From NCBI GenBank assembly GCA_002167365.1, contig NHCU01000038.1:12333-29542 (forward strand): a stretch of DNA of 17,210 nt. Reading direction: 5' to 3'. The notes under the pieces are model-generated. The model made no database searches. It saw only the letters and a list, made by a program, of their open reading frames with translations, and was not told where the DNA came from. This document shows, piece by piece, positions 7,112 through 14,750 of this stretch; the first letter of the stretch is position 1, and every line of letters begins with the position of its first letter. Made by a program: the position numbers and the translations under genes. This stretch comes from Betaproteobacteria bacterium TMED41. Its GTDB lineage: Bacteria; Pseudomonadota; Gammaproteobacteria; Burkholderiales; Burkholderiaceae_A.

Positions 7112-7606
7112 ATGAATAAAATAAATTTTTCTGTTGGAATTTTTTTCCTATTAGGAATGGCTTCGTTAATGTTTTTATCCCTAAACGTAAGCAACTTAGT
7201 TGGCTCTAGTATTGATTCGGAGTATGAATTATTAGCTTATTTTGATGATATTGGTGGTTTAAAACCAAAGGCAGCTGTTAGGAGTTCAGGCGTACTAGTG
7301 GGGCGCGTGAAGGACATCGAATTTGATAGCAAAAGGTACCAGGCAAAAGTAGTGATTGAGATGCAGCGTGGTGTTAGGTTTCCTTTGGATAGTTCAGCAA
7401 CTATTCTTACAGCAGGACTTTTGGGAGAAAAATACATAGGAATTACGCCCGGAGCTGAAATTGATTTCCTCAAAAAAGACGATAAAATTCAAATGACACA
7501 ATCCGCTGTTATTTTGGAAAACATTATTTCTCAGTTTCTTTTTAATCAGAGTTCTAATGATGATGCCAGTGGCAAGGTGAGTGGCTCAGGAGAAATCTTT
7601 AAATGA
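7112..7606 (+). CDS. mlaD: Phospholipid transport substrate-binding protein MlaD (MCE domain)
   Basis: This 164-residue MCE-domain protein is anchored in the inner membrane and forms the hexameric periplasmic ring that passes lipids between MlaE and MlaC. One N-terminal membrane helix lies at about residues 6-28 (SVGIFFLLGMASLMFLSLNVSNL). The MCE domain follows: YELLAYFDDIGGLKPKAAVRSSGVLVGRV, then DSSATILTAGLLGEKYIGITPG. The final section (LENIISQFLFNQ) fits the C-terminal helix that lines the ring pore, followed by a short polar tail rich in Ser, Asp and Gly. The ATG at 7112 has no clear Shine-Dalgarno sequence. A 70-bp spacer separates it from mlaA; that spacer holds an AT-only dyad (TCAAAAA 7632-7638 and TTTTTGA 7643-7649) too weak to call a terminator. 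Confidence 0.96.
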   Translation: MNKINFSVGIFFLLGMASLMFLSLNVSNLVGSSIDSEYELLAYFDDIGGLKPKAAVRSSGVLVGRVKDIEFDSKRYQAKVVIEMQRGVRFPLDSSATILTAGLLGEKYIGITPGAEIDFLKKDDKIQMTQSAVILENIISQFLFNQSSNDDASGKVSGSGEIFK

Positions 7607-7666
7607 TTAATTACAATTTTAAAATATGACTTCAAAAATCATTTTTTGAGTGTTAAGACAAACAAC

Positions 7667-7670
7667 GGAG
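7667..7670 (+). promoter_or_regulatory. Ribosome binding site of mlaA
   Basis: GGAG (within ACGGAGAG) lies 6 bases before the ATG at 7677. It decides the mlaA start in favour of that ATG over an upstream in-frame GTG at 7650, and it gives a signal peptide with normal geometry. Confidence 0.7.
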
Positions 7671-7676
7671 AGTAAA

Positions 7677-8378
7677 ATGCAGTATCTGATTGGCTTTCTT
7701 AAATTAGGAACTTGTTTCCTCTTAATAGGAGTTTTTTCTGGCTGTGCGAGCCTTGGAAATAATGAATCGTATGACCCAAGAGATCCTCTTGAAAGCACCA
7801 ATAGAAAAATATTTAAATTTAATGATGTAGTTGATAAAACTGTATTTAAACCTTTGGCTCTGGGTTACGAGAATGTTGTTCCAGATACAATCAGAAATGG
7901 AATTTCAAATTTTTTTGGTAACTTATCTGATTTAGTTACTACCATTCAACATTTTCTTCAGTTAGATTTCAAAAAAACCACTTCGTCGGCGTCAAGATTT
8001 CTCATAAATTCAACAGTTGGAATTTTGGGTTTTAGAGACGTTGCATCTGGCATGGGAATCCCAAAAACTAATGAGGACTTTGGTCAAACCATGGGTGCGT
8101 TTGGGGTTGGTCCAGGTGCATATTTGGTTTTACCTTTTTTTGGACCAAGTACTGTTAGAGACGGAGTTGGTAAAGTTATGGATATTTTAGTAGACCCAAT
8201 CCAAACGACCGTAAAAGACGACTCTGCAAGATTGGCTGGAAATTCACTTAGGGTGATAGAAACCAGAGCCTCTTTGCTCTCGGCTGAGCAAGCTTTTGAA
8301 GCTTTGGCATTTGATAGATATATAGGTGTAAAAAATGCTTATCTGGCCAATAGAAAGGCTCAAATTAATGACCAGTAA
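7677..8378 (+). CDS. mlaA: Outer membrane lipoprotein MlaA (VacJ)
   Basis: This 233-residue lipoprotein sits in the outer membrane, extracts misplaced phospholipids from the outer leaflet and hands them to MlaC. The N-terminus is a lipoprotein signal with lipobox FSGC, acylated cysteine C23, followed by Ala at +2, which favours outer-membrane sorting. Family motifs are all present: YDPRDPLESTNRKIFKFND, PDTIRNGISNFFGNLSD, the segment SRFLINSTVGILGFRDVA, and EDFGQTMGAFGVGPGAYLVLPFFGPSTVRDGVG. The start at ATG 7677 is supported by a good ribosome binding site. The position between mlaD and mlaC is characteristic of betaproteobacteria; in E. coli mlaA lies elsewhere on the chromosome. The end overlaps mlaC. 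Confidence 0.97.
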   Translation: MQYLIGFLKLGTCFLLIGVFSGCASLGNNESYDPRDPLESTNRKIFKFNDVVDKTVFKPLALGYENVVPDTIRNGISNFFGNLSDLVTTIQHFLQLDFKKTTSSASRFLINSTVGILGFRDVASGMGIPKTNEDFGQTMGAFGVGPGAYLVLPFFGPSTVRDGVGKVMDILVDPIQTTVKDDSARLAGNSLRVIETRASLLSAEQAFEALAFDRYIGVKNAYLANRKAQINDQ

Positions 8379-9039
8379 AAAAATATATTGTGAGAACGAT
8401 TTCATTCTCAAGAACATGGGTTTTATTTGGCTAAGTACATTTTTTATTTTTGTATTCCTTTTTATCACTGGGACTAATGCTCAGGAAACAACGGATAGCC
8501 CTGAGAGAATAATTTCAAAAATTACAGGAGAAATACTTAATGAAATTAAAAATGATCCTGATTTAGCTGCTGGTGATTGGGTCAAAATTAATGTATTAGT
8601 TGACGAAAAGGTTATGCCCGTAATTGATTTTGAAAAGATGACTGCTTTAGCGGTCGGAAGACACTGGCGTTCAGCTTCTCCGGTTCAAAAAAATGAGCTA
8701 ATGAAAGTTTTTAGAGAGTTACTTTTGTTGAGCTATTCTGGCGCAATTAGGTTTGCTGACAAAGCAGACATGAAAATACTCCCCCCCAGAAGAAATCCAG
8801 GGGATATTGATGTGGTGGTAAGAACAAGAGTAACAGTGCCCGGTAGGCAGGCTGTTCCTATTGACTACAGATTAAGAAAAAGTGATTCAGGATGGAGAAT
8901 AATCGATCTTAATGTATTAGGTTTGTGGTTAATTGAAAATTATCGCTCTCAATTTACTCAGATAGTCAGTAGAGATGGGATCTCTGGTTTGGTCACTGCT
9001 ATTGAAAACAAAAATAAATCTTTGTCAAAAAGTAAATAA
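8368..9039 (+). CDS. mlaC: Periplasmic phospholipid-binding protein MlaC
   Basis: This 223-residue soluble periplasmic carrier shuttles phospholipids between MlaA at the outer membrane and MlaD at the inner membrane. A basic N-terminus is followed by a hydrophobic core (about residues 18-35) and a probable signal-peptidase site at TNA-QE (38/39). The mature part has the MlaC/Ttg2D pattern: KVMPVIDFEKMTALAVGRHWRSASPVQKNELMKVFRELLLLSYSGAI, later VTVPGRQAVPIDYRLRKSDSGWRIIDLNVLGLWLIENYRSQF. I chose ATG 8368, which overlaps the mlaA stop by 11 bp and has AAAGG upstream. An ATG at 8416 is possible but would leave the signal peptide without basic residues; a longer reading from 8335 is unlikely. The coding sequence contains a run of seven C at 8781-8787, unusual in such AT-rich DNA. 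Confidence 0.95.
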   Translation: MTSKKIYCENDFILKNMGFIWLSTFFIFVFLFITGTNAQETTDSPERIISKITGEILNEIKNDPDLAAGDWVKINVLVDEKVMPVIDFEKMTALAVGRHWRSASPVQKNELMKVFRELLLLSYSGAIRFADKADMKILPPRRNPGDIDVVVRTRVTVPGRQAVPIDYRLRKSDSGWRIIDLNVLGLWLIENYRSQFTQIVSRDGISGLVTAIENKNKSLSKSK

Positions 9040-9045
9040 TCACTT

Positions 9046-9402
9046 ATGCACAACAGCGGGCATAAATTGCAAAGTAAGACTCCTTCAAAAATCAAATTTT
9101 CCGGTGAGATTACTTGGGAGTCAGTTCAAAATTTAATGGAAAAAAAAGCATTGGAATTAGAAGAAATTGTTTCTAATCTTGATGTCTCTTTGTCCACTGA
9201 TCCTAATCAAATAATATTAGATTTATCTGAGGTAACAAAGGTTGACATGTGTGCTTTGGCACTTGTTTTAGAGATTGAAAAGAAAATTAAAATTTTGTCA
9301 AAAGGCAAACCAATCTTAAGTTTACTCTGGCAAAATGTTCCCTCTGATTTAATTTCTTTAGCTGATTTGTCTGGTTTAACTGATTATTTGGAATTTAAGT
9401 GA
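9046..9402 (+). CDS. mlaB: STAS-domain protein MlaB
   Basis: This 118-residue cytoplasmic STAS-domain protein is placed where MlaB belongs, as last subunit gene of the mla operon. MlaB binds MlaF and is needed for assembly and activity of the transporter. The STAS core is seen in IILDLSEVTKVDMCALALVLEIEKKIKIL (residues 56-84). Aligned by eye with E. coli MlaB (VDTGGLALLL), the key threonine T52 corresponds to M68 here, and the two following glycines are C69 and A70. It is about 20 residues longer than E. coli MlaB, with extra N-terminal residues and a longer section before the core. It starts 6 bp after mlaC and ends 1 bp before the next gene. Identification rests on fold pattern and context. 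Confidence 0.88.
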   Translation: MHNSGHKLQSKTPSKIKFSGEITWESVQNLMEKKALELEEIVSNLDVSLSTDPNQIILDLSEVTKVDMCALALVLEIEKKIKILSKGKPILSLLWQNVPSDLISLADLSGLTDYLEFK

Positions 9403-9403
9403 A

Positions 9404-10132
9404 ATGAATGAAGCTGTAGTCTTCTCAAACTTAGAAAAAAAATTTGATAGCGTAAAAACTCCGATCATGGCATTGGATGAGGTTTCCTTTAAAGTGCACA
9501 TGGGTGAGTTTTTTGGTTTGCTTGGTCCAAATGGTGCTGGAAAAACCACTCTAATTAATGTTCTTGGAGGTTTGACTAGACCAACAAAAGGAACGGCATT
9601 TGTTTTTGGAATGGATGTTTTAAAGGAACCACAAAGGGTAAGGAGAGCTATAGGGATAGTCCCACAGGAATTAGTATTTGACCCTTTTTTCACTGTAAAA
9701 GAATTGTTGAGAATACAGTCTGGTTTTTTTGGCATTAAAGATAATGATTTATGGATTGAAGAGTGTCTTTTTGAACTAGGGCTTGAGCAGAAAACAAACG
9801 CTAATATGAGGAGTTTATCTGGGGGGATGAAAAGAAGAGTATTAATTGCACAAGCACTAATTCATAAGCCGCCTGTAATTGTTCTTGATGAACCCACAGC
9901 TGGAGTAGATGTTGAATTGAGAGAAAATTTATGGAAATTTATTAAAAAATTAAATAACTTGGGTCATACAATTATTCTAACCACCCACTACCTTGAAGAG
10001 GCCGAGGAACTTTGCAACAGAGTTGCTTTCATGAACCAAGGCAAGTTATCGTCGATTCAAAATGTTGCTGATTTTGTAAATCAGCCGGGTGGTATAAGAA
10101 CGGTATTTAAGCAAACATTAGAAACGATATAA
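9404..10132 (+). CDS. ABC-2 type transporter ATP-binding protein, permease partner absent
   Basis: This 242-residue ABC ATPase resembles the YadG/CcmA family that energises ABC-2 type exporters. It has Walker A GPNGAGKT (41-48), Q-loop GIVPQELVFDPFFTV (Q88), signature LSGGMKRR (138-145), Walker B VIVLDEPTAGVD (158-169) and H-loop TTHYLEEAE (H195), so ATP hydrolysis should be intact. After the nucleotide-binding domain only about 40 residues remain, shorter than E. coli YadG (308 residues). In related betaproteobacteria this ATPase gene is usually followed by an ABC-2 permease gene and then bolA; here bolA begins 11 bp after the stop and no membrane protein is encoded. The substrate is unknown. 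It could use a distant permease, or be a remnant kept intact for another role. Confidence 0.85.
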   Translation: MNEAVVFSNLEKKFDSVKTPIMALDEVSFKVHMGEFFGLLGPNGAGKTTLINVLGGLTRPTKGTAFVFGMDVLKEPQRVRRAIGIVPQELVFDPFFTVKELLRIQSGFFGIKDNDLWIEECLFELGLEQKTNANMRSLSGGMKRRVLIAQALIHKPPVIVLDEPTAGVDVELRENLWKFIKKLNNLGHTIILTTHYLEEAEELCNRVAFMNQGKLSSIQNVADFVNQPGGIRTVFKQTLETI

Positions 10133-10143
10133 GTTTTTTAAAA

Positions 10144-10392
10144 ATGACCCCAGAAAAAATTAAAAGTTACATAGTAGAAAATCTGGATTGCAAATTCATA
10201 TCAGTGGAAGGCGATGGTGTTCATTTTGAGGCCTTAATCGTGAGTGATAAATTTTCCGGTGTGAACAGAGTAAACAGACACCAGCTCATATACCAAATTT
10301 TAGGTGATAAAATGAAATCTGAAATTCATGCCTTATCAATAAAAGCCTTTACATCAAAAGAATGGGCGGAAAAATTGAGTGGAAAAGTTTAG
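10144..10392 (+). CDS. ibaG: BolA family protein, IbaG type
   Basis: This 82-residue protein belongs to the BolA family, subgroup IbaG/YrbA. These proteins bind [2Fe-2S] clusters with monothiol glutaredoxins and affect acid resistance and envelope composition. The segments ISVEGDGVHFEALIVSDKFSGVNRVNRHQLIYQILGDKM and EIHALSIKAFTSKEW match the class II KH-like BolA fold, including the conserved histidine in EIHALS. The gene stands directly before murA, as yrbA does in many proteobacteria, and its last 14 bp overlap the murA start. The function of the pairing with murA is not established by the sequence. Confidence 0.93.
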   Translation: MTPEKIKSYIVENLDCKFISVEGDGVHFEALIVSDKFSGVNRVNRHQLIYQILGDKMKSEIHALSIKAFTSKEWAEKLSGKV

Positions 10393-11638
10393 GGTTTCCG
10401 GTCCAACTAAGCTCGCTGGAGAAGTTTCAATTAGCGGTGCAAAAAATGCAGCATTACCCATTTTTTGTGCAAGTATTTTAACCTCTGAAACTGTGGAAAT
10501 TTCAAACGTCCCTGACTTAAAGGATGTTTCTACAATGTTTTCTTTGCTTCGTAAATTAGGGGTGAAAGTAGAGCTCGACAAAAAAAATAAACAATGCGAG
10601 ATACGGGCAAATTCTGTTCACTCAATTGAGGCTCCGTACGAATTAGTTAAGACTATGAGAGCCTCAATTCTTGTGTTGGGGCCTCTGCTAGCTAAATATG
10701 GAGAAGCTAAAGTCAGTCTTCCCGGTGGGTGTGCAATCGGACAAAGGCCAGTTGACCAGCACATTAAAGGACTGAGATTGATGGGGGCTAAAATTAAATT
10801 GGAAAATGGGTACATAACTGCTAAAGCTAAAAAGTTGTTTGGTGCAAAAATCACTAGTGATGTTATTTCAGTTACGGGAACGGAAAACCTGATGATGGCC
10901 GCTTGCCTTGCCGAGGGAAAAACCGTTTTAGAAAATTCCGCTGAAGAACCAGAAATAGTTGACCTAGCTAATTTTTTAAGATCAATGGGAGCTGAAATAT
11001 CGGGTGATGGTTCAAATAAAATTGAAATTTTTGGAAAGAAAAAACTAAATGGAGCTTGTCACACCATTATTTTTGATCGTATAGAAGCTGGAACTTTTTT
11101 TTGTGCAGTTGCTGCATGTGGAGGAGATATACTGTTAAGTGGGGTTAACAAGGAAGCAATGGGCATGACATTGGAAAAATTACGAGAATGTGGAGGTAAA
11201 ATCATTCATGACCAATCTGGAATCAGAATAAAATTTTTTAAAAGACCCAATTCTGTTAGCTTTCAGACTTCCTCATTCCCTGGTTTTGCTACCGATATGC
11301 AAGCTCAGTTCATGGCTGTTAATGCAGTGGCTAAAGGAACATCAATCATTAAGGAGAGTATTTTCGAAAATAGGTTTATGCATGTTCAAGAAATGCTTAG
11401 ATTAGGAGCAAAAATAAGTGTCAGAGGCAACACTGCTGTTGTAACAGGGGTTGATGTTTTAAAAGGAGCTGGAGTAATGGCCACTGACCTTAGAGCTTCA
11501 GCTGGCCTGGTAATTGCCGCGATGGCCGCTCACGGACAATCTATGATTGACCGCATTTATCATTTAGATAGAGGTTATGAAGGAATGGATAAAAAATTGA
11601 ATTTACTTGGGGCTTCAGTGGATAGGGTTAAGGGTTGA
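10379..11638 (+). CDS. murA: UDP-N-acetylglucosamine 1-carboxyvinyltransferase MurA
   Basis: This 419-residue cytoplasmic enzyme transfers enolpyruvate from PEP to UDP-GlcNAc, the first committed step of peptidoglycan synthesis. It has K22-N23 in SISGAKNAALPI and the catalytic cysteine C118 in LPGGCAIGQRPVDQH (C115 in E. coli), so the enzyme is predicted to be fosfomycin sensitive at this residue. Later motifs FPGFATDMQAQFMA (catalytic Asp) and DLRASAGLVIAA (conserved Arg) complete the active site. The start is GTG at 10379: an in-frame stop (TGA 10376-10378) lies immediately before it, so no earlier start is possible. It overlaps bolA by 14 bp and hisG by 4 bp, implying translational coupling on both sides. 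Confidence 0.98.
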   Translation: MEKFRVSGPTKLAGEVSISGAKNAALPIFCASILTSETVEISNVPDLKDVSTMFSLLRKLGVKVELDKKNKQCEIRANSVHSIEAPYELVKTMRASILVLGPLLAKYGEAKVSLPGGCAIGQRPVDQHIKGLRLMGAKIKLENGYITAKAKKLFGAKITSDVISVTGTENLMMAACLAEGKTVLENSAEEPEIVDLANFLRSMGAEISGDGSNKIEIFGKKKLNGACHTIIFDRIEAGTFFCAVAACGGDILLSGVNKEAMGMTLEKLRECGGKIIHDQSGIRIKFFKRPNSVSFQTSSFPGFATDMQAQFMAVNAVAKGTSIIKESIFENRFMHVQEMLRLGAKISVRGNTAVVTGVDVLKGAGVMATDLRASAGLVIAAMAAHGQSMIDRIYHLDRGYEGMDKKLNLLGASVDRVKG

Positions 11639-12273
11639 TAACACTGGCGATACCCAAGGGTCGAATTTTTCATGACGTTTTACCTTTACTTGAGGCAGCA
11701 GGTGTTGAATTGTTTGAGAGTCCTGACTTGTCAAGAAAGTTGATAATTGAAACTAAAAATCCAGACCTTAGGTTGCTAATTGTTAGGACAAGTGATGTAC
11801 CCACGTATGTTCGATTTGGCGCAGCGGACATGGGTGTGGTCGGCTCAGATGTTCTTTTTGAAACTGCTACAGACGGTCTTTACCAGCCTGTTGATTTAAA
11901 CACAGGTGTTTGCAGATTATCATTAGCGATTCCAAAGGAAGTGGATTATTACTCCCTCATTAAAAGAGGCGTCAAGCTTCGTGTGGCCACTAAGTATCCA
12001 AAACAAGCTTTAGAATATTTTGCACTAAAAGGTATACAGGTGGACATTATAAAACTATATGGATCAATGGAACTTTCTCCACTAGTAGGATTGTCAGATG
12101 TAATAGTAGATTTAGTTTCTTCAGGTCAAACTTTAAAAGCAAATGGCTTAGTTGAAATAGAAGTAATTAAAGATATTACGTCCAGGCTTATTGTTAATAA
12201 GGCTTCTTTTAAAATGAAAAATGACATTTTGGGCAAATTCATTACAGCTTTATCTTCAGCGAGAAAAGGGTAG
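11635..12273 (+). CDS. hisG: ATP phosphoribosyltransferase HisG, short form
   Basis: This 212-residue enzyme condenses ATP with PRPP in the first step of histidine synthesis. The start ITLAIPKGRIF, the segment SDVPTYVRFGAADMGVVGSDVL and the PRPP-binding DLVSSGQTLKANGL are diagnostic. The length shows it is the short form lacking the C-terminal ACT-like regulatory domain; such enzymes act as hetero-octamers with HisZ, which carries feedback control. No hisZ is in the window, so one is expected elsewhere. The start is TTG at 11635, overlapping the murA stop in TTGA; an in-frame TAA at 11629-11631 rules out earlier starts. AGGG at 11624-11627 gives a 7-base spacing. The murA-hisG junction is a normal arrangement for this group. 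Confidence 0.97.
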   Translation: MITLAIPKGRIFHDVLPLLEAAGVELFESPDLSRKLIIETKNPDLRLLIVRTSDVPTYVRFGAADMGVVGSDVLFETATDGLYQPVDLNTGVCRLSLAIPKEVDYYSLIKRGVKLRVATKYPKQALEYFALKGIQVDIIKLYGSMELSPLVGLSDVIVDLVSSGQTLKANGLVEIEVIKDITSRLIVNKASFKMKNDILGKFITALSSARKG

Positions 12274-12284
12274 TTACTCTAATT

Positions 12285-13625
12285 ATGAATTCAATTAATA
12301 AATCAGATAATTTAATTAAAATTTTAGATTCTAATGATAATAGTTTTGGTGAACAGTTAGAATTACTTTTGGCGTTTGATCCCCAGCATAATAAATTGTT
12401 GTTTGAAAAAGTTGAGAGCATCATAAATAAAATTAAAATTAAGGGTGACGATGCGTTGCTGGAGTATTCTTCAAAGTTTGATAATTACTCTGTTTCGTCT
12501 GTAACGGAACTAGAAGTTAGTAAAAAGTCTCTCCAAGATGCATACAGTTCAATTTCATTTGCTGAGAGAAGTGCGCTAAACACTGCAGCAGATCGAATCT
12601 ACAAGTATCACGAAAATCAAGAATTAAAATCTTATTCCTATCTTGACGAGTATGGATCCCAAATCTCCATGAGAGTTTTGCCAATTGAAAAAGTTGGAAT
12701 TTATGTTCCCGGTGGTACTGCTGCATACCCTTCATCTGTATTAATGAATGCAATACCAGCTAGAGTTGCAAATGTTAAAGAAATAGTCATGGTTGTCCCC
12801 TCTCCAGGTGGAATTTTAAACCCAATGGTTTTGGCCGCAGCTCACTTGGCTGGAGTTAGTAAAGTCTTTAAATTAGGCGGAGCTCATGCTATTGCGGCCT
12901 TGGCTTTTGGTACAAAGATAGTTCCTAAAGTTGATAAAATTGTTGGCCCTGGAAATTCCTATGTTGCTGAAGCAAAAAAACAAGTTTTCGGGATGGTGGG
13001 CATAGATATGGTTGCAGGACCCTCAGAAATCTTAGTGGTTTGTGATGGTAAAACTAATCCGGATTGGGTAGCTTTAGATTTATTCTCACAGGCTGAGCAC
13101 GATGAATCAGCACAAGCGATTTTAGTGAGCACAGATAGAAATTTTATCAGTAAAGTCCATAGTTCAATGCAGAATTTATTACCAAAAATGGATAGAAAAT
13201 CGGTTATTGCAAAGTCATTAAAAGATAGGGGAGCACTGATTTATGTAGATAACTTGACGGAAGCTTGTTCTCTTGCAAATCGTATTGCTCCAGAACACCT
13301 TGAACTCTCTGTTGAAAATAGTCAGAGCTGGTCGAAATTGATTACCAATGCAGGCTCGTTGTTTTTAGGTAGATATTCCTCCGAGTCTCTGGGGGACTAC
13401 TGTGCAGGTCCAAATCATGTTCTTCCAACCTCAGGGTCAGCAAGATTTTCATCTGGTCTGAGTGTATATGACTTTAAAAAAAGGATCAGTGTTATAGCTG
13501 TTTCTGAAGAGGGCGCAGATGTTTTGGGTAGAGTGGCATCAACTTTGGCAAATGGAGAAAAACTCTCTGCTCATGCATTGGCTGCTGAGTACAGAATGAA
13601 AAATCATTTTTCTAGTAAAGTCTAA
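12285..13625 (+). CDS. hisD: Histidinol dehydrogenase HisD
   Basis: This 446-residue zinc enzyme oxidises L-histidinol to L-histidine with two NAD+, the last two steps of the pathway. Zinc ligands correspond to Q269 and H272 (SQAEHDESAQA), D371 (SLGDYCAGPNHVLPT) and H430 (EKLSAHALAAEYR); the catalytic pair is E337-H338 (IAPEHLEL). NAD-binding region motifs VGIYVPGGTAAYPSSVLMN and VGPGNSYVAEAKK are intact. It begins 11 bp after hisG. It ends 10 bp before the end of hisC, which runs toward it on the other strand, so hisD and hisC are convergent. Nothing suggests loss of function. Confidence 0.98.
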   Translation: MNSINKSDNLIKILDSNDNSFGEQLELLLAFDPQHNKLLFEKVESIINKIKIKGDDALLEYSSKFDNYSVSSVTELEVSKKSLQDAYSSISFAERSALNTAADRIYKYHENQELKSYSYLDEYGSQISMRVLPIEKVGIYVPGGTAAYPSSVLMNAIPARVANVKEIVMVVPSPGGILNPMVLAAAHLAGVSKVFKLGGAHAIAALAFGTKIVPKVDKIVGPGNSYVAEAKKQVFGMVGIDMVAGPSEILVVCDGKTNPDWVALDLFSQAEHDESAQAILVSTDRNFISKVHSSMQNLLPKMDRKSVIAKSLKDRGALIYVDNLTEACSLANRIAPEHLELSVENSQSWSKLITNAGSLFLGRYSSESLGDYCAGPNHVLPTSGSARFSSGLSVYDFKKRISVIAVSEEGADVLGRVASTLANGEKLSAHALAAEYRMKNHFSSKV

Positions 13626-13640
13626 AATTAACTTTTTAGA
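13621..13640. terminator. Palindrome covering the hisD and hisC stop codons
   Basis: TCTAAAA (13621-13627) and TTTTAGA (13634-13640) are perfect 7-bp inverted arms around the 6-base loop TTAACT. The stop codons of both convergent genes lie inside the arms. A symmetric site is what a two-way terminator would look like, but the stem has a single G-C pair per strand and would be unstable, so any terminator role is doubtful. Confidence 0.25.
13625..13634 (+). repeat. 10-bp direct repeat, left of hisC
   Basis: AAATTAACTT here recurs in the same orientation at 14751-14760, so one copy lies just outside each end of hisC. The copy ends one base before the hisC stop codon. It is AT-rich, so chance is possible, but the placement at both gene borders is notable given that hisC is inverted. 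Confidence 0.4.
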
Positions 13641-14721
13641 TGATGAAAGATTTTAAAACTTTCAAAAGTTTCTCACATTGGACTTTGGTTCCAATTGAAA
13701 TTCGCACCCAGTTTTTTATTTTGGGGTTATTGAAATGCCGCACAATTATTTTATTTTTTTTTAGTTCACTAAAAATTTTTGTTCCGCTCACTTTTAAGTG
13801 TGAGGCTAAAATAAAATTTGCCTGAGATGGTAATACCTCAAATCCAATAGTTTTAAGTTTTCTTGTTAAGAACTCGCGATTTCTAATAATTTTTTGTTTG
13901 TTGGAGTCAAACCATTTTTTGTCTTTTAGTGATGCAATCCCAGCAGCGGACGCTAGTTTATCAACTGGGTATGTGTTGAAACTGTTCTTTACTAAATTTA
14001 GTGCATGTATCAAGTCATGATTACCAACAGCGAATCCCAAACGCATCCCAGCTAAGCCTCTTGATTTTGAAAAGGTACGTGTAATTAAAATATTTTTGTA
14101 TTTTTTAATTAAACTTATACAAGACTGTGCGCCGAAATCCACGTATGCCTCATCAACAATAACTAGTATTTGTGGGTTTTTGGTTAAAAATTGCTGTATT
14201 TGAATCTTATTTAGTGAAATTCCAGTTGTTGCATTTGGATTAGCAAACAGTACAGAGCTCACATTGGAATTCAAATTATTTAGATTAAATGAGAAATCAT
14301 TTGAGAGTTTGATAAGGTTAATATTAATCGCAAAAAGTTTTGCCAGTGATGGATAAAAACTGTAAGTGATTTCAGGAATTGCCAAATTGCCTCTATTAGC
14401 AAGAAGTGCTTGGAAACAAAAAGCCAAAACTTCATCTGAGCCGTTCCCAACAAAAATTTGATTATTGTTAACTTTATAGTGCTGAGAAATAACTTTTTTT
14501 AAACTTTGACTCTCGGGTTCTGGATACAGCCTTAATTCAGTGCCATTAGTTTTCAAAACTTTTAATATTGCATTTTTTACATGTGTCGATGGCCCTAAGG
14601 GGTTTTCATTTGTGTTTAATTTAATATAATTACTCATAGTAGGCTGTTCGCCTGGCGTGTAGGGGGATAGTTTATTTAAATAGGGGTTCCAAAATTTTTT
14701 TGACAATCTTTGTTTTGTCAT
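13636..14721 (-). CDS. hisC: Histidinol-phosphate aminotransferase HisC, opposite strand to the his cluster
   Basis: This 361-residue PLP enzyme transfers an amino group from glutamate to imidazole-acetol phosphate. The Schiff-base lysine is K219 in TRTFSKSRGLAGMRLGF; D190 and Y193 in VIVDEAYVDFG contact the cofactor; KLNTNENPLGPS, VGNGSDEVL and NPNATTG are family motifs; the C-terminal WVRISIGT carries the substrate-binding arginine. The N-terminus FWNPYLNKLSPYTPGEQPTM resembles the HisC2-type group of proteobacterial enzymes rather than the type usually found within his operons; this is judged by eye. The protein is richer in Asn, Lys and Ile than its neighbours. Gene direction is the oddity: it lies on the minus strand between plus-strand hisD and hisB, 10 bp from hisD and 56 bp from hisB. 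GAG five bases before the ATG is a weak ribosome binding site. Confidence 0.95.
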   Translation of the reverse strand: MTKQRLSKKFWNPYLNKLSPYTPGEQPTMSNYIKLNTNENPLGPSTHVKNAILKVLKTNGTELRLYPEPESQSLKKVISQHYKVNNNQIFVGNGSDEVLAFCFQALLANRGNLAIPEITYSFYPSLAKLFAININLIKLSNDFSFNLNNLNSNVSSVLFANPNATTGISLNKIQIQQFLTKNPQILVIVDEAYVDFGAQSCISLIKKYKNILITRTFSKSRGLAGMRLGFAVGNHDLIHALNLVKNSFNTYPVDKLASAAGIASLKDKKWFDSNKQKIIRNREFLTRKLKTIGFEVLPSQANFILASHLKVSGTKIFSELKKNKIIVRHFNNPKIKNWVRISIGTKVQCEKLLKVLKSFII

Positions 14722-14750
14722 TATTACTCGCTTGTCACTGTATGATTAAT

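Noticed and set aside
7632..7649. TCAAAAA/TTTTTGA dyad between mlaD and mlaA as an intrinsic terminator
   Set aside because: The stem has only one G-C pair, and the genes on both sides belong to one operon, so termination here is not expected.
13654..13671. AAACTTT/AAAGTTT dyad in the 3' end of hisC as a terminator for hisD
   Set aside because: It is inside the hisC coding region, contains little G-C and has almost no loop; it is more likely a by-product of Lys/Phe/Leu codons.
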